The position numbers and the translations under genes were made by a program. Positions 7,426 to 15,495 of a stretch of DNA of 44,456 bases are shown piece after piece (the first letter of the stretch is position 1; every line of letters begins with the position of its first letter). Under the pieces are notes generated by a model. The model did no database searches. It saw only the letters and a list, made by a program, of their open reading frames with translations, and was not told the origin of the DNA. This DNA is from UBA2287 sp964479665 (lineage in GTDB: Bacteria > Bacteroidota > Bacteroidia > Bacteroidales > Tenuifilaceae). The stretch lies in assembly GCA_964479665.1 (NCBI GenBank), contig CAYZNN010000029.1, forward strand, positions 1 through 44,456, given 5' to 3'.

Positions 7426-8769
7426 ATGAATCAATTTACCATTGACCTTAAGAACATTGCCCCCTTTGTGAGCGAGGGCGAACTAAATTCTTCCATTGCG
7501 GCTATGCAGCAACATCTCGAAAAGTTGCATGCCAAAACCGGCGCTGGGAACGATTTCCTTGGTTGGATCGATTTGCCATCGGGAATAGCTCCCGAGGAAA
7601 TAGCCGATATTCAGAGAACAGCCAACGAACTTCGAAACAGCAGCGAGATAATTGTTGTGGTAGGCATTGGTGGGTCGTATCTGGGAGCCAAGGCTGTAAT
7701 CGATGCCCTTAACCACTCGTTCAAGTCGTGTTTGCACACAGGAACTCCCGAAGTAATTTTTGCTGGACAGAACATATGCGAGGACTACCATTCCGATTTA
7801 CTGGACATACTCGATAGGCACCGCTATTCTGTAGTGGTTATTTCCAAATCGGGAACCACCACAGAGCCAGCAATTGCTTTCCGCTTGCTCAGGCAGCACC
7901 TCGAAGCCAAGGTTGGCAAAACGCATGCAGCAAAACGAATTGTTGCCATTACCGACGAAAAGAAAGGGGCCCTTCGGAAATTAGCTGATCAGGAGGGATA
8001 CAAAACCTTCGTAATTCCCGACGATGTAGGCGGACGCTACTCCGTATTAACTCCCGTTGGGCTTTTGCCCATCGCCATTGCCGGATTCGACATTGAAGCC
8101 CTGATAAAAGGAGCGAAGCAAGCCGAGACCGATACAGGTATAAATAAAAAAGCCCCACAGAACCTTGCTTGCATCTACGCTGCTGCCCGAAACCAACTTT
8201 ACCAGATGGGTTTCAAAACCGAAATCATGGTCAATTATACTCCCAAATTGCACTTTTTAACCGAATGGTGGAAGCAGCTTTATGGCGAAAGCGATGGCAA
8301 GGAACATAAGGGAATCTTTACTGCCGGGGTCGACTTTACAACCGATCTCCATTCTCTTGGGCAATATATTCAGGAAGGCGAACGTACACTCTTTGAAACG
8401 GTTCTGAGCGTAGGACGGCCCCGCAGGCATGTTACCATTCCTGCCGATGCTGGAAATCTAGACCAGTTAAACTACATTTCTAGCAAAAGGCTCTTCGAGG
8501 TTAATCATGTTGCCCAACAGGCAACAACCCTGGCCCATGTGGATGGTGGGGTGCCAAACATTGTATTCAATTTCCCCGAAATTAATGAGTACTGGTTAGG
8601 ATATATTATGTACTTTTTCGAGAAGGCCTGCGCTGTTAGCGGTTACGCTTTGGGTGTTAATCCATTCGATCAGCCCGGGGTTGAGGCATATAAAATAAAC
8701 ATGTTTGCACTTTTAGGCAAAGCAGGATTTGAAACGCAAGGGGAATTGCTACGCAAACGGATAGGCTAA
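7426..8769 (+). CDS. pgi: Glucose-6-phosphate isomerase
   Basis: This 447-residue enzyme interconverts glucose 6-phosphate and fructose 6-phosphate in glycolysis and gluconeogenesis. The compact length matches the bacterial short PGI class. Motifs include VVGIGGSYLGAKA near residue 78, the sugar-phosphate-binding ISKSGTTTEPA (139-149), the catalytic Glu288 in LYGESDGK, His309 in FTTDLHSLGQY, and Lys423 in GVEAYKINM. The GGVPN and GVNPFDQPGVE segments are also present. The gene follows gpsA by 109 bases and is 18 bases ahead of the transporter gene, so pgi and the next two genes probably form an operon. Confidence 0.96.
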   Translation: MNQFTIDLKNIAPFVSEGELNSSIAAMQQHLEKLHAKTGAGNDFLGWIDLPSGIAPEEIADIQRTANELRNSSEIIVVVGIGGSYLGAKAVIDALNHSFKSCLHTGTPEVIFAGQNICEDYHSDLLDILDRHRYSVVVISKSGTTTEPAIAFRLLRQHLEAKVGKTHAAKRIVAITDEKKGALRKLADQEGYKTFVIPDDVGGRYSVLTPVGLLPIAIAGFDIEALIKGAKQAETDTGINKKAPQNLACIYAAARNQLYQMGFKTEIMVNYTPKLHFLTEWWKQLYGESDGKEHKGIFTAGVDFTTDLHSLGQYIQEGERTLFETVLSVGRPRRHVTIPADAGNLDQLNYISSKRLFEVNHVAQQATTLAHVDGGVPNIVFNFPEINEYWLGYIMYFFEKACAVSGYALGVNPFDQPGVEAYKINMFALLGKAGFETQGELLRKRIG

Positions 8770-8787
8770 TTAGTCAAATTAATTACC

Positions 8788-10170
8788 ATGAAAACAACCT
8801 CCATTTTTATTAAAACAACCTTCGCTTTGCTAATTCTTCTTTTGGGTTCGGGTAGGGTTGAGGCAAAAATATACCATAATATAATGAAATCCATTCGCAC
8901 AGGAATGGATTCGTCAGAGGTTGTTGCCATTGCTGGAGAGCCTACCCGCATCGAAAGTGTTACGCGTTACTTTTTTGGTGCCGATCAGGTGGTTGTTGCC
9001 AAGGGCGAGGTAGTTGACATTCGGTTAGCTGGGCACGATACGAAAGTCCGGTTTAAAAAATTGAAGGATAAGGCTAAGGATTCGAATTACCGCGCTGTAT
9101 CGCTACTTCGAATTGGCATGTCGGTTGGCGAAGTGCTAGCCCAAGGGGGTACCCCAACCGAAATCCAAACCGGAACCGACCTGTATTACAGCAACCGCCA
9201 TAGGGTAGAATTGCACGAGGCGAAGGTGCGGCAGGTGGATATGCACATCAAGAAGAACCTTGACATTCTCGACTGGATACGCTTAAATTTTAGCAAGGGG
9301 GGCTTGCTGTTCATGAATATAACCCTAGCCTTCATTATGTTTGGGGTGGCACTCGAAATAAAACTCGATCACTTCAAACAGGTAGCCCGCAACCCCAGGT
9401 CGGCCGTTCTGGGTTTTCTGTCCCAGTTTCTTTTCCTCCCAGCACTTACTTTTGGGTTAATAGCAATTATAAAACCTTCTCCCAGCGTAGCTATGGGGAT
9501 GATTCTGGTGGCTGCATGCCCCGGTGGCAATATTTCTAACTTCATTTCCTCCTTGGCCAAAGCCAATGTGGCTCTCTCAGTTAGTTTAACTGCCATTGCA
9601 ACCCTTTCGGCCATTGTACTTACGCCCTTCAATTTTACCCTTTGGGGAAGCCTCTATTCCGAAACCGCCGATATGGTAATCCCCATTACAATCGATGCCT
9701 GGGAGATGGTAAAAACTGTGTTCATCCTATTGGGGATACCCATTGTTATTGGCATTTGGTTCTCAAACAGATTTCCTGTACTAACTCAAAAAATTATTAA
9801 ACCCATTAAAATATTTTCAATTGTAATTTTTACAGGGTTTATTGTTGCAGCTCTTTCGTCCAACTTCAAATTCTTTTTAAGTTACATTCATCTTATCCTG
9901 CTTATTGTATTCCTTCACAACCTGCTGGCATTGCTAACGGGGTTCTCTATAGGTACACTTTTTAAACTACCCAAACCCGATATAAGAACCCTGACCATTG
10001 AGACGGGTATTCAGAATTCTGGTTTAGGTTTGGTACTTATTTTCAATCCCAACCTTTTCGATGGGTTGGGTGGGATGGCCTTTGTTGCAGCTTGGTGGGG
10101 CATTTGGCATATTATCTCAGGATTGGCCATAGCCTCTTTTTGGTCGAAAAGACCCTATAAATCCACTTAA
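8788..10170 (+). CDS. Bile acid:sodium symporter-family protein with two periplasmic BamE/SmpA-like repeats at its N-terminus
   Basis: This 460-residue protein has three parts. A signal peptide occupies residues 1-26. A soluble region (27-165) holds two similar units, SIRTGMDSSEVVAIAGEPTR (35-54) and LLRIGMSVGEVLAQGGTPTE (106-125), each followed by strand-forming segments; this pattern resembles SmpA/OmlA (BamE-like) repeats. From about residue 175 to the end it is a polytopic membrane protein of the SBF/BASS fold, with CPGGNISNFISSLAKANVALS and the IETGIQNSGLGLVL crossover region typical of these sodium-coupled importers. The core motifs look complete, so transport of an organic anion is plausible; the substrate is unknown. 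It lies between pgi and an acyltransferase gene in one operon. The domain order is unusual, because SBF proteins normally have no such soluble head. Confidence 0.85.
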   Translation: MKTTSIFIKTTFALLILLLGSGRVEAKIYHNIMKSIRTGMDSSEVVAIAGEPTRIESVTRYFFGADQVVVAKGEVVDIRLAGHDTKVRFKKLKDKAKDSNYRAVSLLRIGMSVGEVLAQGGTPTEIQTGTDLYYSNRHRVELHEAKVRQVDMHIKKNLDILDWIRLNFSKGGLLFMNITLAFIMFGVALEIKLDHFKQVARNPRSAVLGFLSQFLFLPALTFGLIAIIKPSPSVAMGMILVAACPGGNISNFISSLAKANVALSVSLTAIATLSAIVLTPFNFTLWGSLYSETADMVIPITIDAWEMVKTVFILLGIPIVIGIWFSNRFPVLTQKIIKPIKIFSIVIFTGFIVAALSSNFKFFLSYIHLILLIVFLHNLLALLTGFSIGTLFKLPKPDIRTLTIETGIQNSGLGLVLIFNPNLFDGLGGMAFVAAWWGIWHIISGLAIASFWSKRPYKST

Positions 10171-10184
10171 AAACCATACAGAGT

Positions 10185-11528
10185 ATGCCAACGCAAATGG
10201 AAAGGGTTGAGGAGCATTCGAACCTATATAAATATCTGAAGTTCTATGTCGATTTCTGTTTTAGGCTTTACTTTAGGGTTAGCGTAAAGGGAGTGGAGCG
10301 GCTCGAAAGCGAGGGAACTCTTATTATTGCTCCAAACCACCAGAATGCCCTAATGGATGCCCTAGCCGTTTTAAGTGTTAAGCAGTGGCAACCCGTTTTT
10401 CTGGCAAGGGCCGATATTTTTAAGAATGTTACCATTCGAAAAATCCTTACCTTTCTTAAAATCATGCCCGTTTTTCGCATTCGCGATGGGTATAGTACGT
10501 TGGCCCAAAACGATAGTACTTTCCGAAAAACCATGGATGTATTGAGAAACCGGAACGGATTGGTTATTCTCCCCGAAGGAAATCATGGCGATCAGAAGCG
10601 CCTTCGGCCGCTTAAAAAGGGCATTGCCCGTATTGCATTTCAGGCTGAAGACGAGGCCAATGGAAAACTCGACCTGCGAATTATCCCCGTTGGGTTGGAC
10701 TATACTCACTACATTAATGTAGGGAGTCAGCTTCATATACGCTTTGGTGTTCCAATTCGGGTGGCACCCATTCTTGCCCAGTACAGAATGAATCCTGCTA
10801 AAGGTTACAACAAATTGATTGGGCTCCTCGAAAATGGCATAAAGCAGGAAATGGTTCATATTGCCGATGAAAAGTATCACAATAGTATTAGGAATGCCAT
10901 TGAAGCCTTAGCAAAATGGGAGTTGAAAAGAAAAGGCATGCCCTTTACGCACGAAAATTCGGTTGTGGTTCAGCAACGAGCGGCGATTAATATCGAGAAA
11001 CTTCGAATTAATTCTCCCGACGAGTACCTTGTGCTCATGGCTCTGTTTATGGAGTATGAGCGCGATATAAAGCAACTTGGCGCCACCTCAACCGGTTTTC
11101 CAATGCAACCTGTTGAGAAATTTATGTTTGGCCCTAAAGCACTCGGATTATTTATTCTGCTGCCTGTCTTTCTGTTTACTTTCATAAATAACCTTTTGCC
11201 GTTGGCAGCAGTTGCCTTTAATACTCGTAAGGTAAAGGATATGCAGTTTTTAAGTAGCTTTCGTTTTGGATTGGCTGTTCTGCTTTTCCCCGTATTCCAC
11301 GCACTTCAATTGGTCACGTTTGCCATTCTGTTGCCCTGTGGGTATTGTAGTTTAGCTTATGCAGTGCTTCTTCCTGTATCTGTTTTCCTATTTTTCTGGT
11401 GGAAGCGTAGCTATTGTGCAACTGTTCAGGTTGGCAAAGTAATTTTGGCAAAATATAGTAAGAGGGGAGTTTATAGCAGAGCAAAAGAATTGCATGCTAA
11501 ACTAATGGCTAGGCTGTCGATGTTATAA
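10185..11528 (+). CDS. PlsC-like glycerophospholipid acyltransferase with C-terminal membrane region
   Basis: This 447-residue protein has an N-terminal LPLAT/PlsC acyltransferase domain (about 35-220). The catalytic pair is in NHQNALMDAL (His52 and Asp58, five residues apart rather than the usual four, as also seen in a Bacteroidota subfamily). The glycerol-phosphate-binding block is VILPEGNHGD, with Pro130-Gly132. A variable region follows, then hydrophobic segments around residues 310-410 suggest two to four membrane spans. It probably acylates glycerol 3-phosphate or lysophosphatidate in membrane lipid synthesis; the exact acceptor is not decidable. The start lies 14 bases after the transporter gene. 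Its end meets the opposite-strand gene with a gap of only three bases and no visible terminator. Confidence 0.85.
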   Translation: MPTQMERVEEHSNLYKYLKFYVDFCFRLYFRVSVKGVERLESEGTLIIAPNHQNALMDALAVLSVKQWQPVFLARADIFKNVTIRKILTFLKIMPVFRIRDGYSTLAQNDSTFRKTMDVLRNRNGLVILPEGNHGDQKRLRPLKKGIARIAFQAEDEANGKLDLRIIPVGLDYTHYINVGSQLHIRFGVPIRVAPILAQYRMNPAKGYNKLIGLLENGIKQEMVHIADEKYHNSIRNAIEALAKWELKRKGMPFTHENSVVVQQRAAINIEKLRINSPDEYLVLMALFMEYERDIKQLGATSTGFPMQPVEKFMFGPKALGLFILLPVFLFTFINNLLPLAAVAFNTRKVKDMQFLSSFRFGLAVLLFPVFHALQLVTFAILLPCGYCSLAYAVLLPVSVFLFFWWKRSYCATVQVGKVILAKYSKRGVYSRAKELHAKLMARLSML

Positions 11529-11531
11529 GTA

Positions 11532-12143
11532 TTACTGATTACCGTATTTTCTATAGGCAATTCCCTGCATATATATAGAAGGTGGGTCGCCATAGGCTCT
11601 GTAGTGTTGCTTTTTAATAATCAGAATGAAGTCGGCATTTTCGAGTGCCGCTTTCTTTTTCAGAATAATTTCGGCGCTAGCCTCAAGTGTGGATTGTTTG
11701 TAGTAGTGCTCGCGCGATTGAGCATTTAACCTTATATCTACTTTCTTTATTTCCAGCATACCCTTTACTTCTTCTGAACTATATGTTACTTTAACCTCAT
11801 CCCATTCCTTAACCTTTCGCACCTCAGTTGCTTTGTCGGACATGACTTCAATTCGTCCCGAACGGAAATGTACCGCATGCACTTTGCGACGGTCAACGTA
11901 ATCGATGGCATCCTTGTCGTTGGGCAAATTAAAGGTTATGAATTTTTCCGAAATTTTTTGGACTTCAACCTCAATTACCCTTCCATCGTGATACTTTATC
12001 ATGTCGAATTTGGAAGTTTTGGAAAAGTCGATCAATGGCTTTGTTTGCCCATGGGTTCCATTCGATGCAGTTGTGTCGGATTGGCAAAAGACCTTTTCCG
12101 ATGGGAGTATTAATATTAGAATTGCGAAAATGAGCAGTCGCAT
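11532..12143 (-). CDS. Exported protein of unknown function
   Basis: This protein of about 203 residues begins with a clear signal peptide (MRLLIFAILILILPSEKVFCQ) and has a hydrophilic mature part. A strand-rich segment (MIKYHDGRVIEVEVQKISEK) resembles the small beta-modules found in many Bacteroidota envelope proteins that begin with a 'DG...EVEV' pattern. A longer start at 12161 exists, but a perfect -7 promoter box at 12172-12179 would place the transcript start at about that position, so I prefer ATG 12143. It is monocistronic and convergent with the acyltransferase gene. I recognise no enzyme motif. Confidence 0.65.
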   Translation of the reverse strand: MRLLIFAILILILPSEKVFCQSDTTASNGTHGQTKPLIDFSKTSKFDMIKYHDGRVIEVEVQKISEKFITFNLPNDKDAIDYVDRRKVHAVHFRSGRIEVMSDKATEVRKVKEWDEVKVTYSSEEVKGMLEIKKVDIRLNAQSREHYYKQSTLEASAEIILKKKAALENADFILIIKKQHYRAYGDPPSIYMQGIAYRKYGNQ

Positions 12144-12171
12144 TTGAGTTAATCGATTCAAAATGAAGTTG

Positions 12172-12179
12172 CAAATATA
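12172..12179 (-). promoter_or_regulatory. -7 promoter box for the exported protein at 11532-12143
   Basis: TATATTTG on the minus strand matches TAnnTTTG exactly and lies 28 bases before the chosen ATG. It supports the shorter start. Confidence 0.65.
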
Positions 12180-12333
12180 GCTTTTTTGTATTTACTATTC
12201 TCATTGCATAGAAAACACTTAACTATGTCATGAAATATAAAAAAATAAAATATACCCACATAATAAATAGGGGTTGTGAATAAAAAAAAATAATAAAATG
12301 ATAAAATAAGTAAAAAAATATGGGTATAAATAT

Positions 12334-12341
12334 TAATATTG
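12334..12341 (+). promoter_or_regulatory. Possible -7 promoter box for glnN
   Basis: TAATATTG differs from TAnnTTTG at one position. It sits 20 bases upstream of the glnN ATG in a very AT-rich leader (12230-12361) that holds no gene. Confidence 0.4.
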
Positions 12342-12361
12342 CAAAATAAATCAAAAAACAG

Positions 12362-14551
12362 ATGGCAAAGATACGTTTTAAGGCTATGGCCGAGGCGATG
12401 AATCGCCCACAGGTCGATTTTGTTGCCCCTCAGGGCAAAATTTCCGAATATTTTGGTGAGAACGTATTCGACCGCCCCAAAATGCGTCGTTACCTTTCGC
12501 CCGATGCCTACGAGAGCATTGTAAGTGCCATTGACGAGGGCCGAAAAATTGACCGCAAGGTAGCAGGGCAAGTTGCTGCAGGCATGAAGGCTTGGGCTAT
12601 GGAAAGGGGCGCAACGCACTATACCCACTGGTTTCACCCACTTAACGGAGCTACGGCCGAGAAGCACGACAGTTTTTTTGGTCGCGATCGCGATGGGGTT
12701 TCACTCGAGAGCTTCAGTGGCGACTTGCTAGTGCAACAGGAGCCCGATGCAAGTAGCTTCCCAAGTGGAGGTATTCGAAATACCTTCGAAGCAAGAGGTT
12801 ACAGTGCTTGGGACCCATCTTCACCTGCATTTATTCTCGATAAAACCCTATGTATCCCCACAATATTCGTATCGTATACGGGCGAAGCGCTCGACTTTAA
12901 AACCCCCCATCTGAAATCGTTAACTGCTCTCGATAAAGCAGCCTCGGCTGTTTGCAATTATTTCGACAGGGATGTGAAAAAGGTATACTCAACTCTAGGC
13001 TGGGAGCAGGAATACTTTTTGGTGGATGAGTTGCTTTTTAATGCACGCCCCGATTTAGCTATGAGTGGAAGGACCCTCATGGGGCATGCAGCTGCACGCG
13101 ACCAGCAATTGGAGGATCACTACTTCGGGTCAATTCCCGAACGCGTGAGCAACTTCATGAAGCACTTCGAATACGAAGCCTATCGACTGGGAATACCCAT
13201 TAAGACCCGTCACAACGAGGTGGCCCCAAACCAGTTCGAATGCGCTCCGGTTTTCGAGGAGGCCAATTTGGCGGTGGACCACAACCAGCTCATCATGTCG
13301 CTCATGGAGCGAGTGGCCCGCAAGCATCGGTTTCGTGTTCTGCTTCACGAAAAACCCTTTAAGGGCATTAATGGTTCGGGGAAACACTGCAACTGGTCCA
13401 TGCTTACTGATACTGGAGTGAATTTGCTTTCGCCCGGAGGAACACCTAAAAACAACCTTCAGTTCCTTACCTTTTTGATAAATACCATAATGGCCGTTCA
13501 CGAGCATTCTGCTCTGCTTTTGGGTAGCATTGCAAGCGAAGCCAATTCGCACCGCCTGGGTGCACACGAAGCGCCTCCAGCCATCATGTCGGTGTTTATT
13601 GGGAAAACCCTCAGCAGCGTGCTCAACGAACTGGAGGAGCGCGTTGTAACCCGTAAAATGACCCCCGATGAGAAAACCGAACTTAAACTCGAAATCATTG
13701 GGAAAATTCCTGAAATTTTGCTCGACAATACCGATCGAAACCGCACATCACCCTTTGCCTTTACAGGCAATCGGTTCGAGTTTAGGGCAGTTGGTTCATC
13801 GGCCAGCTGCGCTTCGCCCATGATTGTTCTGAATACTGCAGTGGCTGAACAGTTAGCCAATTTTAAGGTGGAAGTAGACAAACTCATCGACAAGGGGATT
13901 AAGAAAGACGAGGCAATACTTCAGTGCCTACGTAGCCAGATTATTGCTTCGAAAAAGATTCGTTTCGAAGGGAATGGGTACAGCGAGGAGTGGATTAAGG
14001 AGGCAGCCCAAAGGGGGTTGCCCAACATTCCCGATGCGCCCGAAGCTTTTAAAACCTTTCTTTTACCCTCATCGAAAAACCTACTTAGTTCGAATCAGGT
14101 ACTTACCGAAAGGGAGCTGCATGCACGTTACGAGATTAGAAATGAAATTTATGTAAAGAAAGTTCAAATAGAGTCGCGCATACTGGGCGATTTGGCAATA
14201 AACCACATAGTTCCTACGGCCCTATCGTACCAAAATATGCTAATATCCAATGTTAGAGGAATGAAGGAACTTTTCCCCAACGAGTACGAAGCACTTGCGG
14301 AAACCCAGCTGCAATCGATTAAAAAGATTGCTGAGCATGTTAAAGAAATTCGCCACTTGGTTAAGGATATGGTGGAGCGGCGCAAGGATGTGAATGCCAT
14401 TTCCGATTACCCAGAGAAGGCGGAGGTGTATAGTAAAACAATTCGTCCATTTCTTGAGGAAATCCGATACCACATCGATAAATTGGAACTAATAGTCGAC
14501 GACGAGCTATGGCCACTGCCCAAGTACAGGGAACTTCTGTTTGTTAGGTAA
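12362..14551 (+). CDS. glnN: Glutamine synthetase, type III
   Basis: This 729-residue enzyme makes glutamine from glutamate, ammonia and ATP in the cytoplasm. The length and motif set are those of type III (GlnN), the dodecameric form frequent in Bacteroidota and cyanobacteria, rather than the 470-residue type I. Visible signatures are THYTHWFHPLNGATAEKHD (from about residue 82), WEQEYFLVD, HNEVAPNQFECAPVFEEANL (from about 283), INGSGKHCNWSM (about 337-348), and NRTSPFAFTGNRFEFRAVGS with the substrate-binding arginines (about 460-478). It is monocistronic, with an AT-rich leader and a near-consensus promoter box. No GlnB or regulator gene is adjacent, so its nitrogen control cannot be read from this sequence. 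Confidence 0.97.
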   Translation: MAKIRFKAMAEAMNRPQVDFVAPQGKISEYFGENVFDRPKMRRYLSPDAYESIVSAIDEGRKIDRKVAGQVAAGMKAWAMERGATHYTHWFHPLNGATAEKHDSFFGRDRDGVSLESFSGDLLVQQEPDASSFPSGGIRNTFEARGYSAWDPSSPAFILDKTLCIPTIFVSYTGEALDFKTPHLKSLTALDKAASAVCNYFDRDVKKVYSTLGWEQEYFLVDELLFNARPDLAMSGRTLMGHAAARDQQLEDHYFGSIPERVSNFMKHFEYEAYRLGIPIKTRHNEVAPNQFECAPVFEEANLAVDHNQLIMSLMERVARKHRFRVLLHEKPFKGINGSGKHCNWSMLTDTGVNLLSPGGTPKNNLQFLTFLINTIMAVHEHSALLLGSIASEANSHRLGAHEAPPAIMSVFIGKTLSSVLNELEERVVTRKMTPDEKTELKLEIIGKIPEILLDNTDRNRTSPFAFTGNRFEFRAVGSSASCASPMIVLNTAVAEQLANFKVEVDKLIDKGIKKDEAILQCLRSQIIASKKIRFEGNGYSEEWIKEAAQRGLPNIPDAPEAFKTFLLPSSKNLLSSNQVLTERELHARYEIRNEIYVKKVQIESRILGDLAINHIVPTALSYQNMLISNVRGMKELFPNEYEALAETQLQSIKKIAEHVKEIRHLVKDMVERRKDVNAISDYPEKAEVYSKTIRPFLEEIRYHIDKLELIVDDELWPLPKYRELLFVR

Positions 14552-14616
14552 TAAATACTTCGTGAAGATTACTCAGGGGTTTTTTCGAACTTTTGAGGAA
14601 TTGACTATTTTCAATA

Positions 14617-15391
14617 GAATGCAAATCCAATGCGGATGCCCGATGTAATGGATGTTGGAGAGTCGTTTCCCATTACAGCTAGGCCGTAATTCACCATGTC
14701 GTAATCCTGGGGGGGTGTTCCATAACCAATTCCCGTACAAGCATCAAAAATAAACCTATTATCGTAAGCCCACTGCTTCCCAAACTTTAGATGGACTGCT
14801 AAACCGAAGTCGTTCACCCTTTTTCTGCTGTTTTATGAAAACCAATTGTATTCAAAGCTATTATACTCAAACAACCTGAACGCTATTTCAGGGGCTACGT
14901 ACGCAACCTTTAAAATGTGGAAATAGTGCATGCGGTGCATGTAGTAGTCGGGGGTACGGGTAACCTTGTAGGCAAACTTTCCGTAAATTCCTGATGGATC
15001 CCTTTCGTACGGATCGAACCCAATACCTAAAATAGCCAATGCAGTCTCCCAGCTTCTACCGGGCTTTATAACCTGCCCGTAAGTAAACTCCGCATTTCCG
15101 TACATGGGAAAAAAAGCCCAGTTTTAGAGCCCTTTGATTCTGATTTGCATAGTACTCCATTGAGATGAAGGTTAAATCACCCCGCCGGTTGCAAACTCAA
15201 TACGTTCAACCAAAGCCTTATCAATTCCAAATGTAATGCTTGGCTTATCGGTATAGTAGTATTTAATTTGGTTGGCTTAAAGTTCAGTAACAACGCAACT
15301 TAAAACGTCGCCATTTTTCTTAATAATTTTATCTTGCCCCAATAAATTTTGCCCCAAAACTAGAAGCATTAACGTAAGAAATGGTTTCATG
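14617..15391 (-). pseudogene. Decayed exported outer-membrane-type protein
   Basis: ATG 15391 begins a signal peptide (MKPFLTLMLLVLGQNLLGQ) followed by DKIIKKNGDVLSCVVTEL, a module very common at the start of Bacteroidota envelope proteins. A TAA then interrupts it. ANQIKYYYTDKPSITFGIDK follows in the same frame. A frameshift near 15180 leads to ISMEYYANQNQRALKLGFF. The frames at 14833-15105 (MYGNAEFTYGQV...) and 14611-14817 carry the beta-barrel-like remainder, ending in ITSGIRIGFAFY. The C-terminal aromatic ending suits an outer-membrane barrel. At least one stop and three frame changes make it non-functional. It lies between glnN and the acyl ligase gene. Confidence 0.85.
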
Positions 15392-15444
15392 GCAGTATGG
15401 TTTTATTTTTATTTGCAAAAAATAGTTATGGCTTCCAATTCATA

Positions 15445-15476
15445 AATTAAAAAACCCTGAAGGTCGTTCAGGGTTT
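15445..15476 (-). terminator. Rho-independent terminator of the acyl ligase gene
   Basis: On the minus strand a 10-bp stem (15467-15476 with 15452-15461, loop of five) is followed directly by a run of T. It lies 20 bases after the end of the ligase gene. Confidence 0.85.
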
Positions 15477-15495
15477 GGCATTTTTCCTTAATAAT

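Noticed and set aside
10371..10880. 169-residue open frame antisense to the PlsC-like gene
   Set aside because: It lies wholly within a conserved coding region on the other strand, and its sequence lacks any motif.
12158..12667. 169-residue frame antisense across the glnN leader and start
   Set aside because: It overlaps the conserved first 100 codons of glnN, and its tail is translation of AT-rich leader DNA.
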